Notes: generated by a model not told the origin, from the sequence alone. Counted from the stretch's first letter, positions 1-9,681 are shown. The stretch is DNA of 64,000 bases from Shewanella livingstonensis (GCF_003855395.1 NZ_CP034015.1:3234001-3298000), one strand, 5' to 3'. Translations and numbers: made by a program.

Positions 1-623
1 TCACGTTCTTGACGCGCTTTAGTATCAGCTTCCGCTTTACGTTTACGCTCAGCATCTTCTTTGCGTTTACGCTCATCATCAGCTCGTTGACGTTCTTCTT
101 GAGCTTTTTTCGCCGCGGCCTCTTCTTGCTTTCGTTTTTCAGATGCTAGCTTAGCTGCATCTTCGGCAACTTTTTGTTCCTGCTCTTTCTGCTTACGAAC
201 AACTTCAGCTTTATCGGCACGCTCTTTTTCTAAAACCTGTTTTGCTTGAGATGCTTTAGCTGCATCATTAGCTTTTTGAGTTTCCTGTTCTTTTTGTTTA
301 CGCTGAATCTCTAACGTTTTAATTTTTTCTTGCTCGCGTTCTCGCTCACGGCGTGCTTCAGAAGCTTTACGCTCTAACTCTGCTTGTCGAACTTTTTCTT
401 GCTGAGCCACATCCTGCTTTTGTTTTTTTAATTGTTCAACTCTATCATTCACTTTCTGTTGATCAATCACAATTGCTCGAACGGCTGGAGCACTTGCCGC
501 TGTAGTTTGCACTTGTTTGGGTTTATCTTCAAAACTAATGCCTAAAGCAAGAATGACAATAAACCCTATATGAATACCAGCAGAAATAGAAACTGGTACG
601 GTTAAATCTGATTTACCAGCCAC
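1..623 (-). CDS. tolA: Tol-Pal system protein TolA (3' part outside window)
   Basis: TolA links the inner-membrane TolQR motor to Pal and TolB at the outer membrane and helps outer-membrane constriction at division. The visible part holds a short cytoplasmic start, one membrane segment at about residues 8-27, and then a long Lys/Glu/Ala/Gln/Arg-rich stretch typical of the TolA helical domain II. The C-terminal domain III lies beyond base 1. A GTG start at 623 is chosen because AGGAG lies 6 nt upstream and the tolR stop codon directly abuts it. It follows tolQ and tolR in one operon. The family call is firm; the charged helical part alone would not be diagnostic without the neighbours. Confidence 0.93.
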   Translation of the reverse strand, partial: MAGKSDLTVPVSISAGIHIGFIVILALGISFEDKPKQVQTTAASAPAVRAIVIDQQKVNDRVEQLKKQKQDVAQQEKVRQAELERKASEARREREREQEKIKTLEIQRKQKEQETQKANDAAKASQAKQVLEKERADKAEVVRKQKEQEQKVAEDAAKLASEKRKQEEAAAKKAQEERQRADDERKRKEDAERKRKAEADTKARQER

Positions 624-1052
624 CTATTTCTCCTTTGGTGAATCGGTCATTAGCCCTACAGCTGGCACACCAGCACCTTGTAAACTAATCATTAATTGAA
701 TGACACTTTCATAAGGTATTGTACGATCAGCTTTCACTACCACAGGCCTTAACGGTTCAAGTTGTATTAACGCTCCAACTTCTGTTGAGACTTGCTCTAA
801 ATCCATCGTTTCAGAATTTGAACTACTACCAGTGTTCAAGAAGTACTGCCCAGCAGCATCAATTGAGGCAACGATAGGAGGCTTACTATCTGGTGGTAAC
901 GATTCAGCACTACCTTGAGGTAACTCTACTTTAACCCCTTGCGATACAATAGGCGCTGTCACCATAAAAATAATCAACAACACCAACATTACGTCGATGT
1001 AAGGTACAACGTTGATTTCTGCAACTGGACGACGACGTTTACGCTGATACAT
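624..1052 (-). CDS. tolR: Tol-Pal system protein TolR
   Basis: TolR is the ExbD-like partner of TolQ. It has one membrane segment and a periplasmic domain, and the pair turns proton motive force into TolA movement. The 142-residue product starts with an Arg/Lys-rich tail, then an Asn-Val-Val-Pro-Tyr-Ile-Asp segment whose Asp, at about residue 20, is the conserved membrane proton-path residue of the family. The hydrophobic helix ends near residue 35. Length is as in Escherichia coli TolR. The ATG shares one base with the tolQ stop (TAATG), implying translational coupling. Confidence 0.95.
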   Translation of the reverse strand: MYQRKRRRPVAEINVVPYIDVMLVLLIIFMVTAPIVSQGVKVELPQGSAESLPPDSKPPIVASIDAAGQYFLNTGSSSNSETMDLEQVSTEVGALIQLEPLRPVVVKADRTIPYESVIQLMISLQGAGVPAVGLMTDSPKEK

Positions 1053-1741
1053 TAAACAGCTTCCTTCTCGCTATATGCTTGACGTTGCAATATGTTGGAG
1101 AATTCTTCCATAAAGTTAGCATAAGTCATTTCAATTTTATCAACTTGCGTTGTAAAACGGTTATAACCAATAACAGCTGGAATAGCAGCAAACAAACCCA
1201 TTGCTGTTGCAATTAATGCTTCAGCAATACCCGGTGCCACCATCGCTAACGTTGCGTTTTCTACCGAGCCCAATGCAATAAAGGAATTCATAATCCCCCA
1301 AACAGTTCCAAATAGACCAATATACGGGCTGGTTGAGCCAATAGTTGCCAATAGAGGCAAATGGTTTTCAAGCTTTTCCATTTCTCGCGACAAACTCACT
1401 CGCATGGCTCTAGATGTTCCATCCATAACCGCTTCAGGTGCTTTACTGTTGACTTTACTCAGGCGAGTATATTCTTTAAAACCAGCAACAAACATCGACT
1501 CTAGACCAGAAATAGCACTACCACGGGCAATCAATTCTTTATAAAGACGGTTTAAATCAACACCCGACCAGAACGTTTCTTCAAAACGTAATGACTTTGC
1601 TCTTGCTGAGCTTAATAATTTGTTGCGTTGAATGATCACTGCCCATGAGGCAATCGATAATGCTAACAAGGTCAGCATAACTAACTTTACCAACACACTG
1701 GCTTCTAAAAACAAACCAATAAATGAAATTTCAGCGTGCAC
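1052..1741 (-). CDS. tolQ: Tol-Pal system protein TolQ
   Basis: TolQ is the ExbB/MotA-like inner-membrane subunit of the Tol motor. The protein has an N-terminal membrane helix, a cytoplasmic loop with the phrase EAVMDGTSRAMR, and the signature SPYIGLFGTVWGIM before the second and third helices. I place the start at the GTG at 1741 (229 residues), because AGGAG sits 7 nt upstream inside the end of ybgC and the product then lines up with the usual 230-residue TolQ. An in-frame ATG at 1759 would add six residues and lies deeper in ybgC. The 11-base overlap with ybgC is typical of this operon. Confidence 0.94.
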   Translation of the reverse strand: MHAEISFIGLFLEASVLVKLVMLTLLALSIASWAVIIQRNKLLSSARAKSLRFEETFWSGVDLNRLYKELIARGSAISGLESMFVAGFKEYTRLSKVNSKAPEAVMDGTSRAMRVSLSREMEKLENHLPLLATIGSTSPYIGLFGTVWGIMNSFIALGSVENATLAMVAPGIAEALIATAMGLFAAIPAVIGYNRFTTQVDKIEMTYANFMEEFSNILQRQAYSEKEAV

Positions 1742-2129
1742 TGTCAAACTCCTGAACAATATTTAGGGGAATAGCGCGGGGACGCATTCGTGATAAAGAT
1801 ATACACGCGACAACCACTGTCGCCTCACAATAGCAATCACCTTGATCATCGACTAGGCGCTGGTGAAATACCAACGACACTTTTTTTAATTCAATAACCT
1901 TGGATTCAACCACAAAATCCTGTTCAAACTTTGCAGCTTTACGGAAATCTAATTCTGCATGTTTAACGACAAAAGCAATGTCTTCTGCCAACAGTTGTGC
2001 TTGGCTAACACCCAGTGCTTTTAACCATTGTGTTCGAGCCCGTTCAAAAAATTTTAAGTAATTAGAATGGTACACAACACCACCGGCATCGGTATCTTCG
2101 TAATAGACAGAAATAGGCCAAACAAACAT
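1731..2129 (-). CDS. ybgC: YbgC family acyl-CoA thioesterase
   Basis: A hot-dog-fold thioesterase of the 4-hydroxybenzoyl-CoA thioesterase type, first gene of the Tol operon in many Proteobacteria. The 132-residue protein opens with the family signature around Tyr-Glu-Asp-Thr-Asp-Ala-Gly-Gly-Val-Val-Tyr-His, in which the Asp near residue 13 is the usual catalytic acid. YbgC hydrolyses acyl-CoA thioesters and has been linked to phospholipid synthesis. Its reading frame ends inside the start region of tolQ, so the two are probably co-translated. The promoter must lie in the long gap upstream. Confidence 0.93.
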   Translation of the reverse strand: MFVWPISVYYEDTDAGGVVYHSNYLKFFERARTQWLKALGVSQAQLLAEDIAFVVKHAELDFRKAAKFEQDFVVESKVIELKKVSLVFHQRLVDDQGDCYCEATVVVACISLSRMRPRAIPLNIVQEFDSAR

Positions 2130-2893
2130 AATCTGAACATCAATTTTTAGGTTGTAAAAGTTGGCTTACTATACCGAGTACCAACACGCTTGTGAATAAT
2201 GTACTGAGGGAAAAGCAGACTTTATTTTGCTCAAAATGAGCTAAAACACACGAAAAACCTCAGGAACTGTAATAGATGAAGCTTTATTAATGTACTTTCC
2301 CAAAAAATTAACAATTTGTTAAAAAAATCACATCATTCCAATAAAGCATTGATTGAGCATAACAGCCCACTTTTAACCGTTTACAAACTTAAAAAAATGT
2401 AAAAAAGTCACTAAATAAATGGTGTGCCATACGTTATCATTATTCACTCCATAAAACGTGAACATGAATAAGAGTTAAGAGTTAAGAGTTAAGCTAATAA
2501 TATTTTGCGATTAGGTTTTCTACAATCAAGATATCAGTGAATAAAGTGGCTGCTTAACGGCTTAGTACGTGGTAAGAAACACGTGGTGAGAACTGATGTT
2601 GTTTAATAAAAACACTTGCTAAACAAATCCGCTACGCTAAGTAGACTTATAGTATAACCACTGTCAAAGCATAATTTCGTTAATTTTTAAATGCTCAAAT
2701 AGGCTTTACAACATGGCGAAATTATTTTATCTGTTAAACATTATCGTTACACAATTAACTAATCCGAATATTTATGCACAAATTATAAATAATAACCTAA
2801 AAAGAGCTGTATAAGCCTATTAGAGCCTAAAAAGCAGATCATTATCACTACTCAGCATTAGTTTTACTAATGATAAGTGGTAATTTTTCTAGT
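2130..2893. other. Intergenic stretch upstream of ybgC, no gene seen
   Basis: This AT-rich region should carry the promoter of the ybgC-tolQRA operon, but no single site stands out. Three tandem copies of the 7-mer AGTTAAG occur at 2473-2493. No reading frame with a convincing ribosome binding site was seen on either strand. Confidence 0.6.
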
Positions 2894-2922
2894 TTGTCAC
2901 ATTAGTGTATTCATTCTATTAT
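2894..2922 (+). promoter_or_regulatory. Sigma-70-type promoter of the candidate sRNA
   Basis: A -35 box TTGTCA (2894-2899) and a -10 box TATTAT (2917-2922) are separated by exactly 17 bases. Transcription would start near 2929. No reading frame follows; a rho-independent terminator appears about 130-155 bases downstream. Confidence 0.6.
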
Positions 2923-2928
2923 GCACTT

Positions 2929-3086
2929 GTTTTCAGGACACATCTGATTCTGATGCTGAAAACCAAGAACTCCAAACTGATGTAACCCAATACCTCAGTT
3001 ATCCCTAGTTCTTATGCTTGACTTCCTTCCTTAAATTTGTTGATTGCAAATTGTTTAGCCCACTTGGATTAAGTGGGTTTTTTTTG
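2929..3086 (+). ncRNA. Candidate intergenic small RNA
   Basis: A well-spaced sigma-70 promoter is followed by about 155 bases with no credible coding frame, ending in a strong rho-independent terminator (7-bp stem, 3059-3077, then eight T). The predicted RNA has an unpaired pyrimidine-rich stretch, CTTCCTTCCTT, about 30 bases before the terminator. This kind of segment is used for pairing in Hfq-dependent RNAs, and it resembles a CUUCCUUUUUU tract I recall from FnrS of enterobacteria. I see no FNR box, so that identity is not claimed. The layout of promoter, RNA and terminator is seen in the sequence; function is unknown. Confidence 0.5.
3057..3085 (+). terminator. Rho-independent terminator of the candidate sRNA
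   Basis: Inverted repeat CCCACTT / AAGTGGG around a GGATT loop, followed by TTTTTTTT. It reads on the plus strand, whereas both flanking genes (ybgC and motY) are on the minus strand, so it belongs to an unannotated plus-strand transcript. Confidence 0.8.
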
Positions 3087-3534
3087 TCTTTTTTTCAGCA
3101 GATTAATACCATGTGGTCTCACAAACGCACCCAAGAGCCTTAAGTTTTCAAATTTAAGGATTTAGATAAACGCTAATAGAGACGTTTAAAACAATTACCA
3201 AACAATAGAAACACTTATTGTACTTTATATGCTGGAGTCTTAGGGCCCTGATTAGTTTGCTAATGAGTGTTGATGTTATCTGACCCAAGTTGATAACGTC
3301 CAGGTTAGATAATATTGATGGGAATAATGTCTCAACTTAAATGAATGGTTTACCGTTGATTAATTTAATCACTCGTTCATCCAAATCCAATAACTTATTT
3401 GCCCTGACAGTAACAAGAAACAAACGGTTAATAGATGGACTTTCTGTCACAAGATTATGTCAGTGGCGACCTGGTGTCTTATGAAGCAAGTACTCTAGTA
3501 TGAGTGAACTTTACGACAACACTCTAATTGATGT
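3087..3534. other. Intergenic stretch between candidate sRNA and motY, nothing recognised
   Basis: About 450 bases downstream of the stop of motY (minus strand). No reading frame with a ribosome binding site, no strong hairpin terminator for motY, and no recognised repeat was found. Confidence 0.5.
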
Positions 3535-4404
3535 TTATATAGGCTTAGTTATTTTAATCACAACTCGGCGGTTCATTTTGCGTTCTTCGGCAAGATCATT
3601 ACCAGTAACATGGCGTTTTTCACCATGACCAGATGTGTGAATGCGATCTTTAGGGATACCACTAGCAATTAAAATATCTTTCACTGAGTCGGCCCGTTTA
3701 TCAGACATCTTTTGATTAACTGAACGTCCACCGTAACTGTCGGTGTAAGCATCAATAAGAACGAGTTCAACTTCAGGATCATATGATAAATAACGCTGTA
3801 TTTTTTGTAACTGTTGAGTGGAGAAGCGAGTCAACTCTACTCCGCCCTCTTGATAATTTAATACCGTAAACGCAATATCATCAAAACTGTATGGCAACAA
3901 ATTAGCTAAACAAGAACGAAACTCACGATATTTACCACCAAAATTAGCTGACGATAATCCAACTGCAATCTTGGCATCGTGATTATACCAATCAGCGTAA
4001 TAAAACGTCGGCTCCATTCCTTGACTCAGTTCATTCAACATAGACCAAGCTGCTTTTTTGGGTACTTCACCATTAAACTGCTTATTATAAGTCAATGTTG
4101 TAATTTCTTTAGAGTTATGACCAGGACGCCAGCTAGGAGCTCGGCTAATTAATGTTGCTTTAGTGACGGCATCAGGTTTAAGCCACATATCTAAAGTGAA
4201 ATTTAAATTTAAATTTTTACCCGCTTTACTGGTAAACACCGCACGGCCATAGTCAGGAATATCATGTTCAAGGCGACATTCGATAGGATTGTTCTCCCCA
4301 AGACGCCATGCCGAGTTTTCAAGTGACGCAACATAATGCCTCAAATCAGCGTTAGCCGTTGAGCAAATACACAAACTTGTGAGTACGATTAGTTTTCGCC
4401 ACAT
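3535..4404 (-). CDS. motY: Sodium-type flagellar protein MotY
   Basis: MotY is part of the T-ring that anchors PomAB/MotAB stator units around Na+-driven polar flagella. The 289-residue product has a signal peptide of about 19 residues ending at Ala-Asn-Ala. An N-terminal MotY-type domain spans roughly residues 20-155, with the paired cysteines expected of that domain, and an OmpA-like peptidoglycan-binding domain covers about 175-285 (TDSYGG, NQKMSDKRADSV, SGHGEKR). The length matches Vibrio MotY, and the divergent rnt neighbour is the arrangement known from Vibrio. A sigma-28-type promoter precedes it. A generic OmpA-family lipoprotein is unlikely because no lipobox is present. Confidence 0.9.
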   Translation of the reverse strand: MWRKLIVLTSLCICSTANADLRHYVASLENSAWRLGENNPIECRLEHDIPDYGRAVFTSKAGKNLNLNFTLDMWLKPDAVTKATLISRAPSWRPGHNSKEITTLTYNKQFNGEVPKKAAWSMLNELSQGMEPTFYYADWYNHDAKIAVGLSSANFGGKYREFRSCLANLLPYSFDDIAFTVLNYQEGGVELTRFSTQQLQKIQRYLSYDPEVELVLIDAYTDSYGGRSVNQKMSDKRADSVKDILIASGIPKDRIHTSGHGEKRHVTGNDLAEERKMNRRVVIKITKPI

Positions 4405-4436
4405 AAAAACACCCTTTATACTTGATTACATTGTTT

Positions 4437-4463
4437 GTATCGGCCATAAAGTCAGTTCCTTTA
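4437..4463 (-). promoter_or_regulatory. FliA (sigma-28) promoter for motY
   Basis: Read on the minus strand, TAAA (4463-4460) is followed by exactly 15 bases and then GCCGATAC (4444-4437). This is one base from the sigma-28 consensus TAAA-N15-GCCGATAA. It lies 33 bases upstream of the motY ATG, so motY is probably a late flagellar gene. Confidence 0.8.
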
Positions 4464-4591
4464 GCAAACAATCGAGTTTAAACGATGATAAAAACTACAA
4501 TCAAACATGACACTGCGCTTGAGTTTGCGCATAATACTCGGCCTATATCATTTGCACCGATGAATGATAGCTATTGAGGATAAAGACTGTA

Positions 4592-5257
4592 ATGACTGAT
4601 ATTTGCGACGCTAACAAGTTTAAACACCGCTTTCGTGGTTATTTTCCTGTGGTTATCGATGTCGAAACTGCGGGTTTTAATGCCAATACAGATGCGTTGC
4701 TTGAAATTGCCGTCAGCTTATTAAAAATGAATAGTGATGGTGTCATTGAACTTGATAGAACTCTTCATTTTAATATTGAACCTTTTGAAGGCGCTAACTT
4801 AGAACCTGAATCCTTAGCATTTAATGGTATAGATCCAACCAACCCGCTTCGTGGTGCTGTAGATGAAAAAGTCGCTTTTTTAGAAATTTTTAAAGAAGTT
4901 AAAAAAGCTCAAAAGGCAGCTGATTGTCATCGTTGTATTATTGTCGCGCATAACGCTGCTTTTGACTTAGGATTTATTAACAAGGCTATTGAACGAAATA
5001 GTTTAAAACGTTCTCCTTTTCATCCTTTTGCAAGCTTTGATACTGCGACTCTCGCCGGTCTAGCTATTGGTCACACAGTCCTAGCTAAAGCCTGCAAAAT
5101 GGCAGGGATCGATTTTGATAATAAAGAAGCACATTCAGCATTATATGATACAGAACGAACCGCCGAATTATTTTGCTACATTGTAAACCGCTGGAAAGCA
5201 CTGGGCGGTTGGCCTCTAGCAGCGGTTGAAGATAAGACTGATCCAGCCAGCGAATAG
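4592..5257 (+). CDS. rnt: Ribonuclease T
   Basis: RNase T is a DEDDh 3'-5' exoribonuclease that trims the CCA ends of tRNA and matures 5S and 23S rRNA. Exo motifs are visible: V-I-D-V-E-T-A-G-F near residue 26 (Exo I), VAHNAAFD near 124 (Exo II), and [11 protein letters not shown] near 181 (Exo III with the catalytic His). The phrase FNGIDP is typical of the family. I choose the ATG at 4592 (221 residues) over an in-frame TTG at 4574, because GAGG precedes it and the N-terminus then matches other RNase T proteins. It is divergent from motY and ends at a terminator shared with the peroxiredoxin gene. Confidence 0.95.
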   Translation: MTDICDANKFKHRFRGYFPVVIDVETAGFNANTDALLEIAVSLLKMNSDGVIELDRTLHFNIEPFEGANLEPESLAFNGIDPTNPLRGAVDEKVAFLEIFKEVKKAQKAADCHRCIIVAHNAAFDLGFINKAIERNSLKRSPFHPFASFDTATLAGLAIGHTVLAKACKMAGIDFDNKEAHSALYDTERTAELFCYIVNRWKALGGWPLAAVEDKTDPASE

Positions 5258-5343
5258 TGATATTAAGCCACTTTTTACTCGTCACTTTGTACCCCAAACG
5301 AGTTATCTATAAACTTTGATAAACAAATCATTAATTTTTCCCC

Positions 5344-5374
5344 ATAAAAAAAGCTGCCGAAGCAGCTTTTTTAT
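5344..5374. terminator. Bidirectional terminator between rnt and peroxiredoxin
   Basis: The arms AAGCTGC / GCAGCTT around CGAA are flanked by A-runs and T-runs on both sides, so the hairpin can end both convergent transcripts. The palindrome extends further to CCCATAA / TTATGGG. Confidence 0.9.
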
Positions 5375-5392
5375 GGGCTCAAATTCGCTAGA

Positions 5393-5998
5393 TTATAGCT
5401 TGTCAGAGTTATCTTTTAAGTATGCAGCAACACCTTCAGTGCTAGCCGTCATGCCTTTCTCACCTTTTGACCAGCCAGCTGGACAAACTTCACCGTGCTC
5501 TTCATGGAACTGAAGTGCGTCAATCATACGGATCATTTCGTCAACGTTACGCCCTAGTGGTAAATCGTTAACCACCTGGTGACGAACTTGACCTTCTTTG
5601 TCTACTAAGAAAGAACCACGGAAAGCCACACCCGCTTCTGGATGCTCTACGTCATATGCTTTACAAATCTCGTGTTTAACATCAGCAACTAAAGTGTACT
5701 TAACTTGGCCAATACCACCTTTGTCTACTGGAGTGTTACGCCATGCGTTATGAGTAAACTGTGAATCAATAGAAACACCAATCACTTCAACACCACGTTT
5801 AGTGAACTCTTCCATACGGTGATCAAAAGCAATTAGCTCTGATGGGCATACAAAAGTGAAATCTAGTGGATAGAAGAAAATAACTGCAGGCTTACCTTTA
5901 ATTGCGGTAGCAAGGTTAAATGTGTCAACAATTTCACCAGAACCAAGAACGGCTGCTGCTGTAAAATCTGGGGCTGGACGGCCTACTAATACGCTCAT
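5393..5998 (-). CDS. Typical 2-Cys peroxiredoxin (AhpC/TSA family)
   Basis: A thiol peroxidase that reduces hydrogen peroxide and organic peroxides. The peroxidatic cysteine is Cys51 in FTFVCPSE and the resolving cysteine is Cys171 in GEVCPAGW. PLDFTFVCPSE and AFRGSFLVD are family signatures. At 201 residues it resembles tryparedoxin/thioredoxin peroxidases more than the AhpF-dependent AhpC, and no ahpF lies nearby, so thioredoxin is a likely reductant (inference). It is a single gene; its promoter lies in the 383-bp gap upstream, where no OxyR site was identified. Confidence 0.93.
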   Translation of the reverse strand: MSVLVGRPAPDFTAAAVLGSGEIVDTFNLATAIKGKPAVIFFYPLDFTFVCPSELIAFDHRMEEFTKRGVEVIGVSIDSQFTHNAWRNTPVDKGGIGQVKYTLVADVKHEICKAYDVEHPEAGVAFRGSFLVDKEGQVRHQVVNDLPLGRNVDEMIRMIDALQFHEEHGEVCPAGWSKGEKGMTASTEGVAAYLKDNSDKL

Positions 5999-6381
5999 TA
6001 TCTATCTCCATTTAATGGCTAAAACACTCAACAACGGTATACGCTTATCACAAAATGGTGACCCATCAAGCAAATACTCAACCGTTGGGACTTATATCAG
6101 CTGTATACCATACATCTAATTTAACTGACTTATAAGTCATTTCAAACGAAAATTGGTTTACCTGCTGAAAAATAAAACATGATGACCTACTTAATAATAA
6201 GTTTCCAATATTACAAAATGATTTGATGAGATGATTTAGCTAAACGTTATTCAACATGACATGCTAAACGATAAGCAATATTGATATAAAAACCTACATA
6301 AACAGCTAAAAAAACCGATATGAGCTGGACAAATAGACCATAGGCAGTCAAGAATAGCCGCCTCACTTATTTTTAAGAAAA
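5999..6381. other. Divergent intergenic region, no gene seen
   Basis: This 383-bp region carries the promoters of the peroxiredoxin gene (minus) and of the antiporter gene (plus). A 12-base palindrome GACTTATAAGTC lies near 6128. No regulator site could be assigned. Confidence 0.5.
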
Positions 6382-7710
6382 ATGATTATGAATGCGGTTG
6401 TCATCGCGGTTTGCTTAATGTTGTTTTTAAGCTTTATTCGAATTAACGTAGTGGTATCGTTAACCATTAGTGCTGTTGTGGCAGGTTTAGTCGGTGGATT
6501 AGATATTCATCAAACAATAGCCGCTTTTAATGACGGCCTAGGCGGCGGTGCTCAAATCGCATTAAGTTATGCATTGTTAGGTGCATTTGCAGCAGCCTTG
6601 TCACATTCTGGTCTAACGACGTTAATTTCTCACTCCATTATTAAAAAGCTCGGTAAAGAGCCTAATAGTGGTAATACTCAAGTGGTACGCTGGTTGTTAT
6701 TGGTCACGATATTATTGATGGCCGTTTCATCACAAAACATTTTGCCTATTCACATCGCCTTTATCCCTATTCTTATTCCACCATTATTACATGTTATTTC
6801 TAAGCTACATATCGACCGTCGCCTTATCGCCTGTATTTTAACATTCGGCCTGGTCACCACTTACATGATCCTACCTATCGGTTTTGGCGGAATTTTTCTT
6901 AATGATATTCTATTGGCAAATTTAAACACCAATGGCTTAAATGCGATAGCCGAACAAATTCCTAAAGCGATGTTACTCCCAGCTATGGGCATGGTTGTTG
7001 GTTTACTCACTGCAATATTTATCAGTTACCGAAAACCCAGAGAATACATGATTGAACAGCCTGTGGTCAGTGATAGTATTTCTACTACCATCAGCCGGAA
7101 AAGTTTGTTCGTGTCGCTATCAGCCATCGTGGCGACCTTAATTGTTCAATTACAAACTGACTCGATGATTTTTGGCGCATTGAGTGGATTTATTATTTTC
7201 CGTTTTTCTGGGATTATTAAACACGAAGTCAGCAAAGACTTGTTTAATCAAGGCGTACACATGATGGCCAATATTGGCTTTATTATGATTGCAGCAGCAG
7301 GCTTTGCAGCAGTAGTGAAGTCAACTGGCGAAGTTGGCACACTGGTAACCTCTTTAGGCGATATTATTGGTGACAACAAAGCCTTAGCGGCACTATTGAT
7401 GTTGATTGTCGGGTTATTGATCACCATGGGCATAGGATCTTCTTTTTCAACTATTCCAATTATCGCGACCATTTATGTACCGTTAGCACTCAGCTTTGGT
7501 TTTTCAGTTGCGGCTACTATTGCTCTCGTCGGCACAGCAGCTGCGCTTGGTGATGCGGGGTCACCAGCATCAGACTCTACGTTGGGTCCCACAGCAGGCC
7601 TAAACGCAGATGGGCAGCATGACCATATTCGTGACAGTGTGATCCCAACATTTGTTCACTACAACATCCCATTACTTATTTTTGGTTGGATTGCGGCAAT
7701 GGTGTTGTAG
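6382..7710 (+). CDS. Na+/H+ antiporter family (NhaC/YuiF-like) membrane transporter
   Basis: A 442-residue polytopic inner-membrane protein with about eleven hydrophobic segments. The N-terminal part ([20 protein letters not shown], then [19 protein letters not shown]) and the C-terminal [26 protein letters not shown] segment fit the Na+/H+ antiporter family relatives of NhaC and Bacillus YuiF. The substrate cannot be read from sequence: family members may move Na+/H+ or amino or organic acids. A second ATG two codons in could be the true start; the ribosome binding site is weak for both. It is monocistronic and ends at a bidirectional terminator shared with upp. Confidence 0.75.
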   Translation: MIMNAVVIAVCLMLFLSFIRINVVVSLTISAVVAGLVGGLDIHQTIAAFNDGLGGGAQIALSYALLGAFAAALSHSGLTTLISHSIIKKLGKEPNSGNTQVVRWLLLVTILLMAVSSQNILPIHIAFIPILIPPLLHVISKLHIDRRLIACILTFGLVTTYMILPIGFGGIFLNDILLANLNTNGLNAIAEQIPKAMLLPAMGMVVGLLTAIFISYRKPREYMIEQPVVSDSISTTISRKSLFVSLSAIVATLIVQLQTDSMIFGALSGFIIFRFSGIIKHEVSKDLFNQGVHMMANIGFIMIAAAGFAAVVKSTGEVGTLVTSLGDIIGDNKALAALLMLIVGLLITMGIGSSFSTIPIIATIYVPLALSFGFSVAATIALVGTAAALGDAGSPASDSTLGPTAGLNADGQHDHIRDSVIPTFVHYNIPLLIFGWIAAMVL

Positions 7711-7721
7711 TACAACACAAT

Positions 7722-7751
7722 AAAAAAGGGAGCCTAAAGGCTCCCTTTTTT
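7722..7751. terminator. Bidirectional terminator between antiporter gene and upp
   Basis: AAAAAAGGGAGCC / GGCTCCCTTTTTT around a TAAA loop is a perfect 13-bp inverted repeat. It serves the convergent antiporter and upp genes. Confidence 0.93.
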
Positions 7752-7775
7752 ATGTCTTTTTATTCGGGAAATGAA

Positions 7776-8402
7776 TTACTTAGTACCGAATATCTTATCA
7801 CCAGCATCACCTAAACCAGGTAAAATATAACCTTGTTCGTTTAAACAATCATCAATTGATGCGGTATAAAGTTCAATATCAGGATGCGCGAGTTCAAGGG
7901 CTTTAATGCCTTCAGGTGCTGCAACCAACACCAAGGCTTTAATTGAAGTACAACCACGTTTCTTCAGCAAGTCGATAGTCGCGATCATTGAACCACCAGT
8001 GGCTAACATAGGGTCAACAACTAATGCGATGCGTTCTTCAACATTACTGACGATTTTTTCAAAATAAGGCACAGGCTGTAATGTTTCTTCATCACGATAA
8101 ATACCGACGACAGAAATACGCGCACTAGGCAGATGCTCAAGAACACCATCCATCATGCCTAAACCAGCACGTAAAATAGGCACTACAGTGACTTTTTTAC
8201 CTTTAAGTTGCTCAATAGTAACTGGACCATTCCAACCTTCAATGGTCACTGTTTCCGTTTCAAAATCAGCAGTAGCTTCGTAGGTTAATAAACTGCCAAC
8301 TTCTGTGGCAAGTTCACGAAATCGTTTGGTGCTGATATCCGCTTCACGCATCAAACCCACTTTATGACGTACCAGAGGATGCTTTACTTCAACGACTTTC
8401 AT
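7776..8402 (-). CDS. upp: Uracil phosphoribosyltransferase
   Basis: Upp makes UMP from uracil and PRPP in pyrimidine salvage. The 208-residue protein contains the PRPP-binding loop in [11 protein letters not shown] near residue 130 and the uracil-binding region around [13 protein letters not shown] near the C-terminus. The length matches the E. coli enzyme. It is divergent from purM-purN, the same arrangement as in E. coli, which suggests shared control from the 241-bp region between them. Confidence 0.97.
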   Translation of the reverse strand: MKVVEVKHPLVRHKVGLMREADISTKRFRELATEVGSLLTYEATADFETETVTIEGWNGPVTIEQLKGKKVTVVPILRAGLGMMDGVLEHLPSARISVVGIYRDEETLQPVPYFEKIVSNVEERIALVVDPMLATGGSMIATIDLLKKRGCTSIKALVLVAAPEGIKALELAHPDIELYTASIDDCLNEQGYILPGLGDAGDKIFGTK

Positions 8403-8643
8403 TTATTTCTCCTAGATTTCTGACTATTTTAGGCAAATTTGATAAATGTTAGTCGATTTATCCTCTGTATAAAACATAAAGTTTCAAAATTGCAGCAAAT
8501 CGTGACCTAAACCAATAAAAAATAGGCAATTCATCGTTTTCTTTATAGGATAAAGTAAAAACATGGCTTTCGACTAGACTCACAAACTGGTAATATATGG
8601 CCGCATAAAATCCCATAAAACGATGTACCCTAGAGGATCCTCC

Positions 8644-9681
8644 GTGAGCACTCCTACCCCCCTAAGTTACAAAGACGCTGGTGTTGATATCGACGCAGGT
8701 AATGCGTTAGTAAACAACATAAAATCTGCGGTAAAACGCACTCGCCGTCCAGAGGTTATGGGCAATTTAGGTGGTTTTGGCGCACTATGCGAATTACCGA
8801 CTAAATACAAACACCCAGTACTCGTTTCTGGCACTGATGGTGTTGGTACCAAATTAAGATTAGCCATTGATTACAAAAAGCATGACACCGTCGGTATTGA
8901 TTTAGTTGCCATGTGTGTCAATGATCTGATTGTTTCAGGTGCAGAACCGCTTTTCTTCCTCGATTATTATGCTACAGGTAAGCTTGACGTTGAAACGGCA
9001 ACCTCGGTTGTTAGTGGTATCGCTGAAGGTTGTGTTCAATCTGGTTGTGCTTTAATCGGTGGCGAAACGGCTGAGATGCCAGGCATGTACGAAGGTGAAG
9101 ATTACGATCTAGCCGGATTTTGTGTCGGTGTTGTTGAAAAAGCAGACATCATAGATGGTACAAAAGTAAAAGCAGGTGACTCGCTTATTGCTCTGGGTTC
9201 AAGTGGTCCTCATTCAAATGGTTACTCGTTAATCCGTAAGGTATTAGAAGTCAGCAAAGCGGACCCTCAGCAAGATCTTGCTGGTAAGCCGTTAATTGAT
9301 CATTTACTCGAGCCGACAAAAATCTATGTTAAGCCATTATTGAAATTGATTGAACAATCAGACATTCATGCAATGGCACATATTACTGGTGGTGGATTCT
9401 GGGAAAATATCCCACGAGTCCTTCCTGATAATTGTAAAGCGGTCGTAAAGGGTGACTCTTGGAAATGGCCAGTGGTATTCGATTGGTTAATGACAAATGG
9501 TAATATTAGCCAACATGAAATGTTTCTAACATTTAACTGTGGTGTCGGTATGGTGATTGCTCTGCCGTCAGACAAGGTTGACGCCGCATTAGCTTTCTTA
9601 ACCGCTGAAGGCGAAAATGCGTGGTTAATAGGTGAGATTGCAACGCGTCAAGGCGACGAAGAGCAAGTGGAGATCATCTAA
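8644..9681 (+). CDS. purM: Phosphoribosylformylglycinamidine cyclo-ligase (AIR synthetase)
   Basis: PurM closes the imidazole ring in purine synthesis, giving AIR from FGAM with ATP. Visible signatures are [14 protein letters not shown] at the N-terminus, the [11 protein letters not shown] loop, [12 protein letters not shown] and [16 protein letters not shown] start at 8644 gives 345 residues, the E. coli length, with AGAGGA upstream; the in-frame ATG at 8623 would add seven residues not seen in relatives. Its stop overlaps the purN ATG by one base. A half-match to a PurR site lies near 8531 but is too weak to call. Confidence 0.96.
   Translation: MSTPTPLSYKDAGVDIDAGNALVNNIKSAVKRTRRPEVMGNLGGFGALCELPTKYKHPVLVSGTDGVGTKLRLAIDYKKHDTVGIDLVAMCVNDLIVSGAEPLFFLDYYATGKLDVETATSVVSGIAEGCVQSGCALIGGETAEMPGMYEGEDYDLAGFCVGVVEKADIIDGTKVKAGDSLIALGSSGPHSNGYSLIRKVLEVSKADPQQDLAGKPLIDHLLEPTKIYVKPLLKLIEQSDIHAMAHITGGGFWENIPRVLPDNCKAVVKGDSWKWPVVFDWLMTNGNISQHEMFLTFNCGVGMVIALPSDKVDAALAFLTAEGENAWLIGEIATRQGDEEQVEII

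Noticed and set aside
2929..3086. Assignment of the candidate sRNA as FnrS or RyhB
   Set aside because: Only a short pyrimidine tract resembles FnrS, no FNR box was seen, and the RyhB core is absent.
5316..5513. Short plus-strand frame over the rnt/peroxiredoxin terminator
   Set aside because: Overlaps a terminator and the antisense of the peroxiredoxin gene; no ribosome binding site or recognisable product.
8528..8548. Possible PurR operator near the purM promoter
   Set aside because: Only one half (CGTTTTC) matches the consensus; the other half has too many mismatches by eye.
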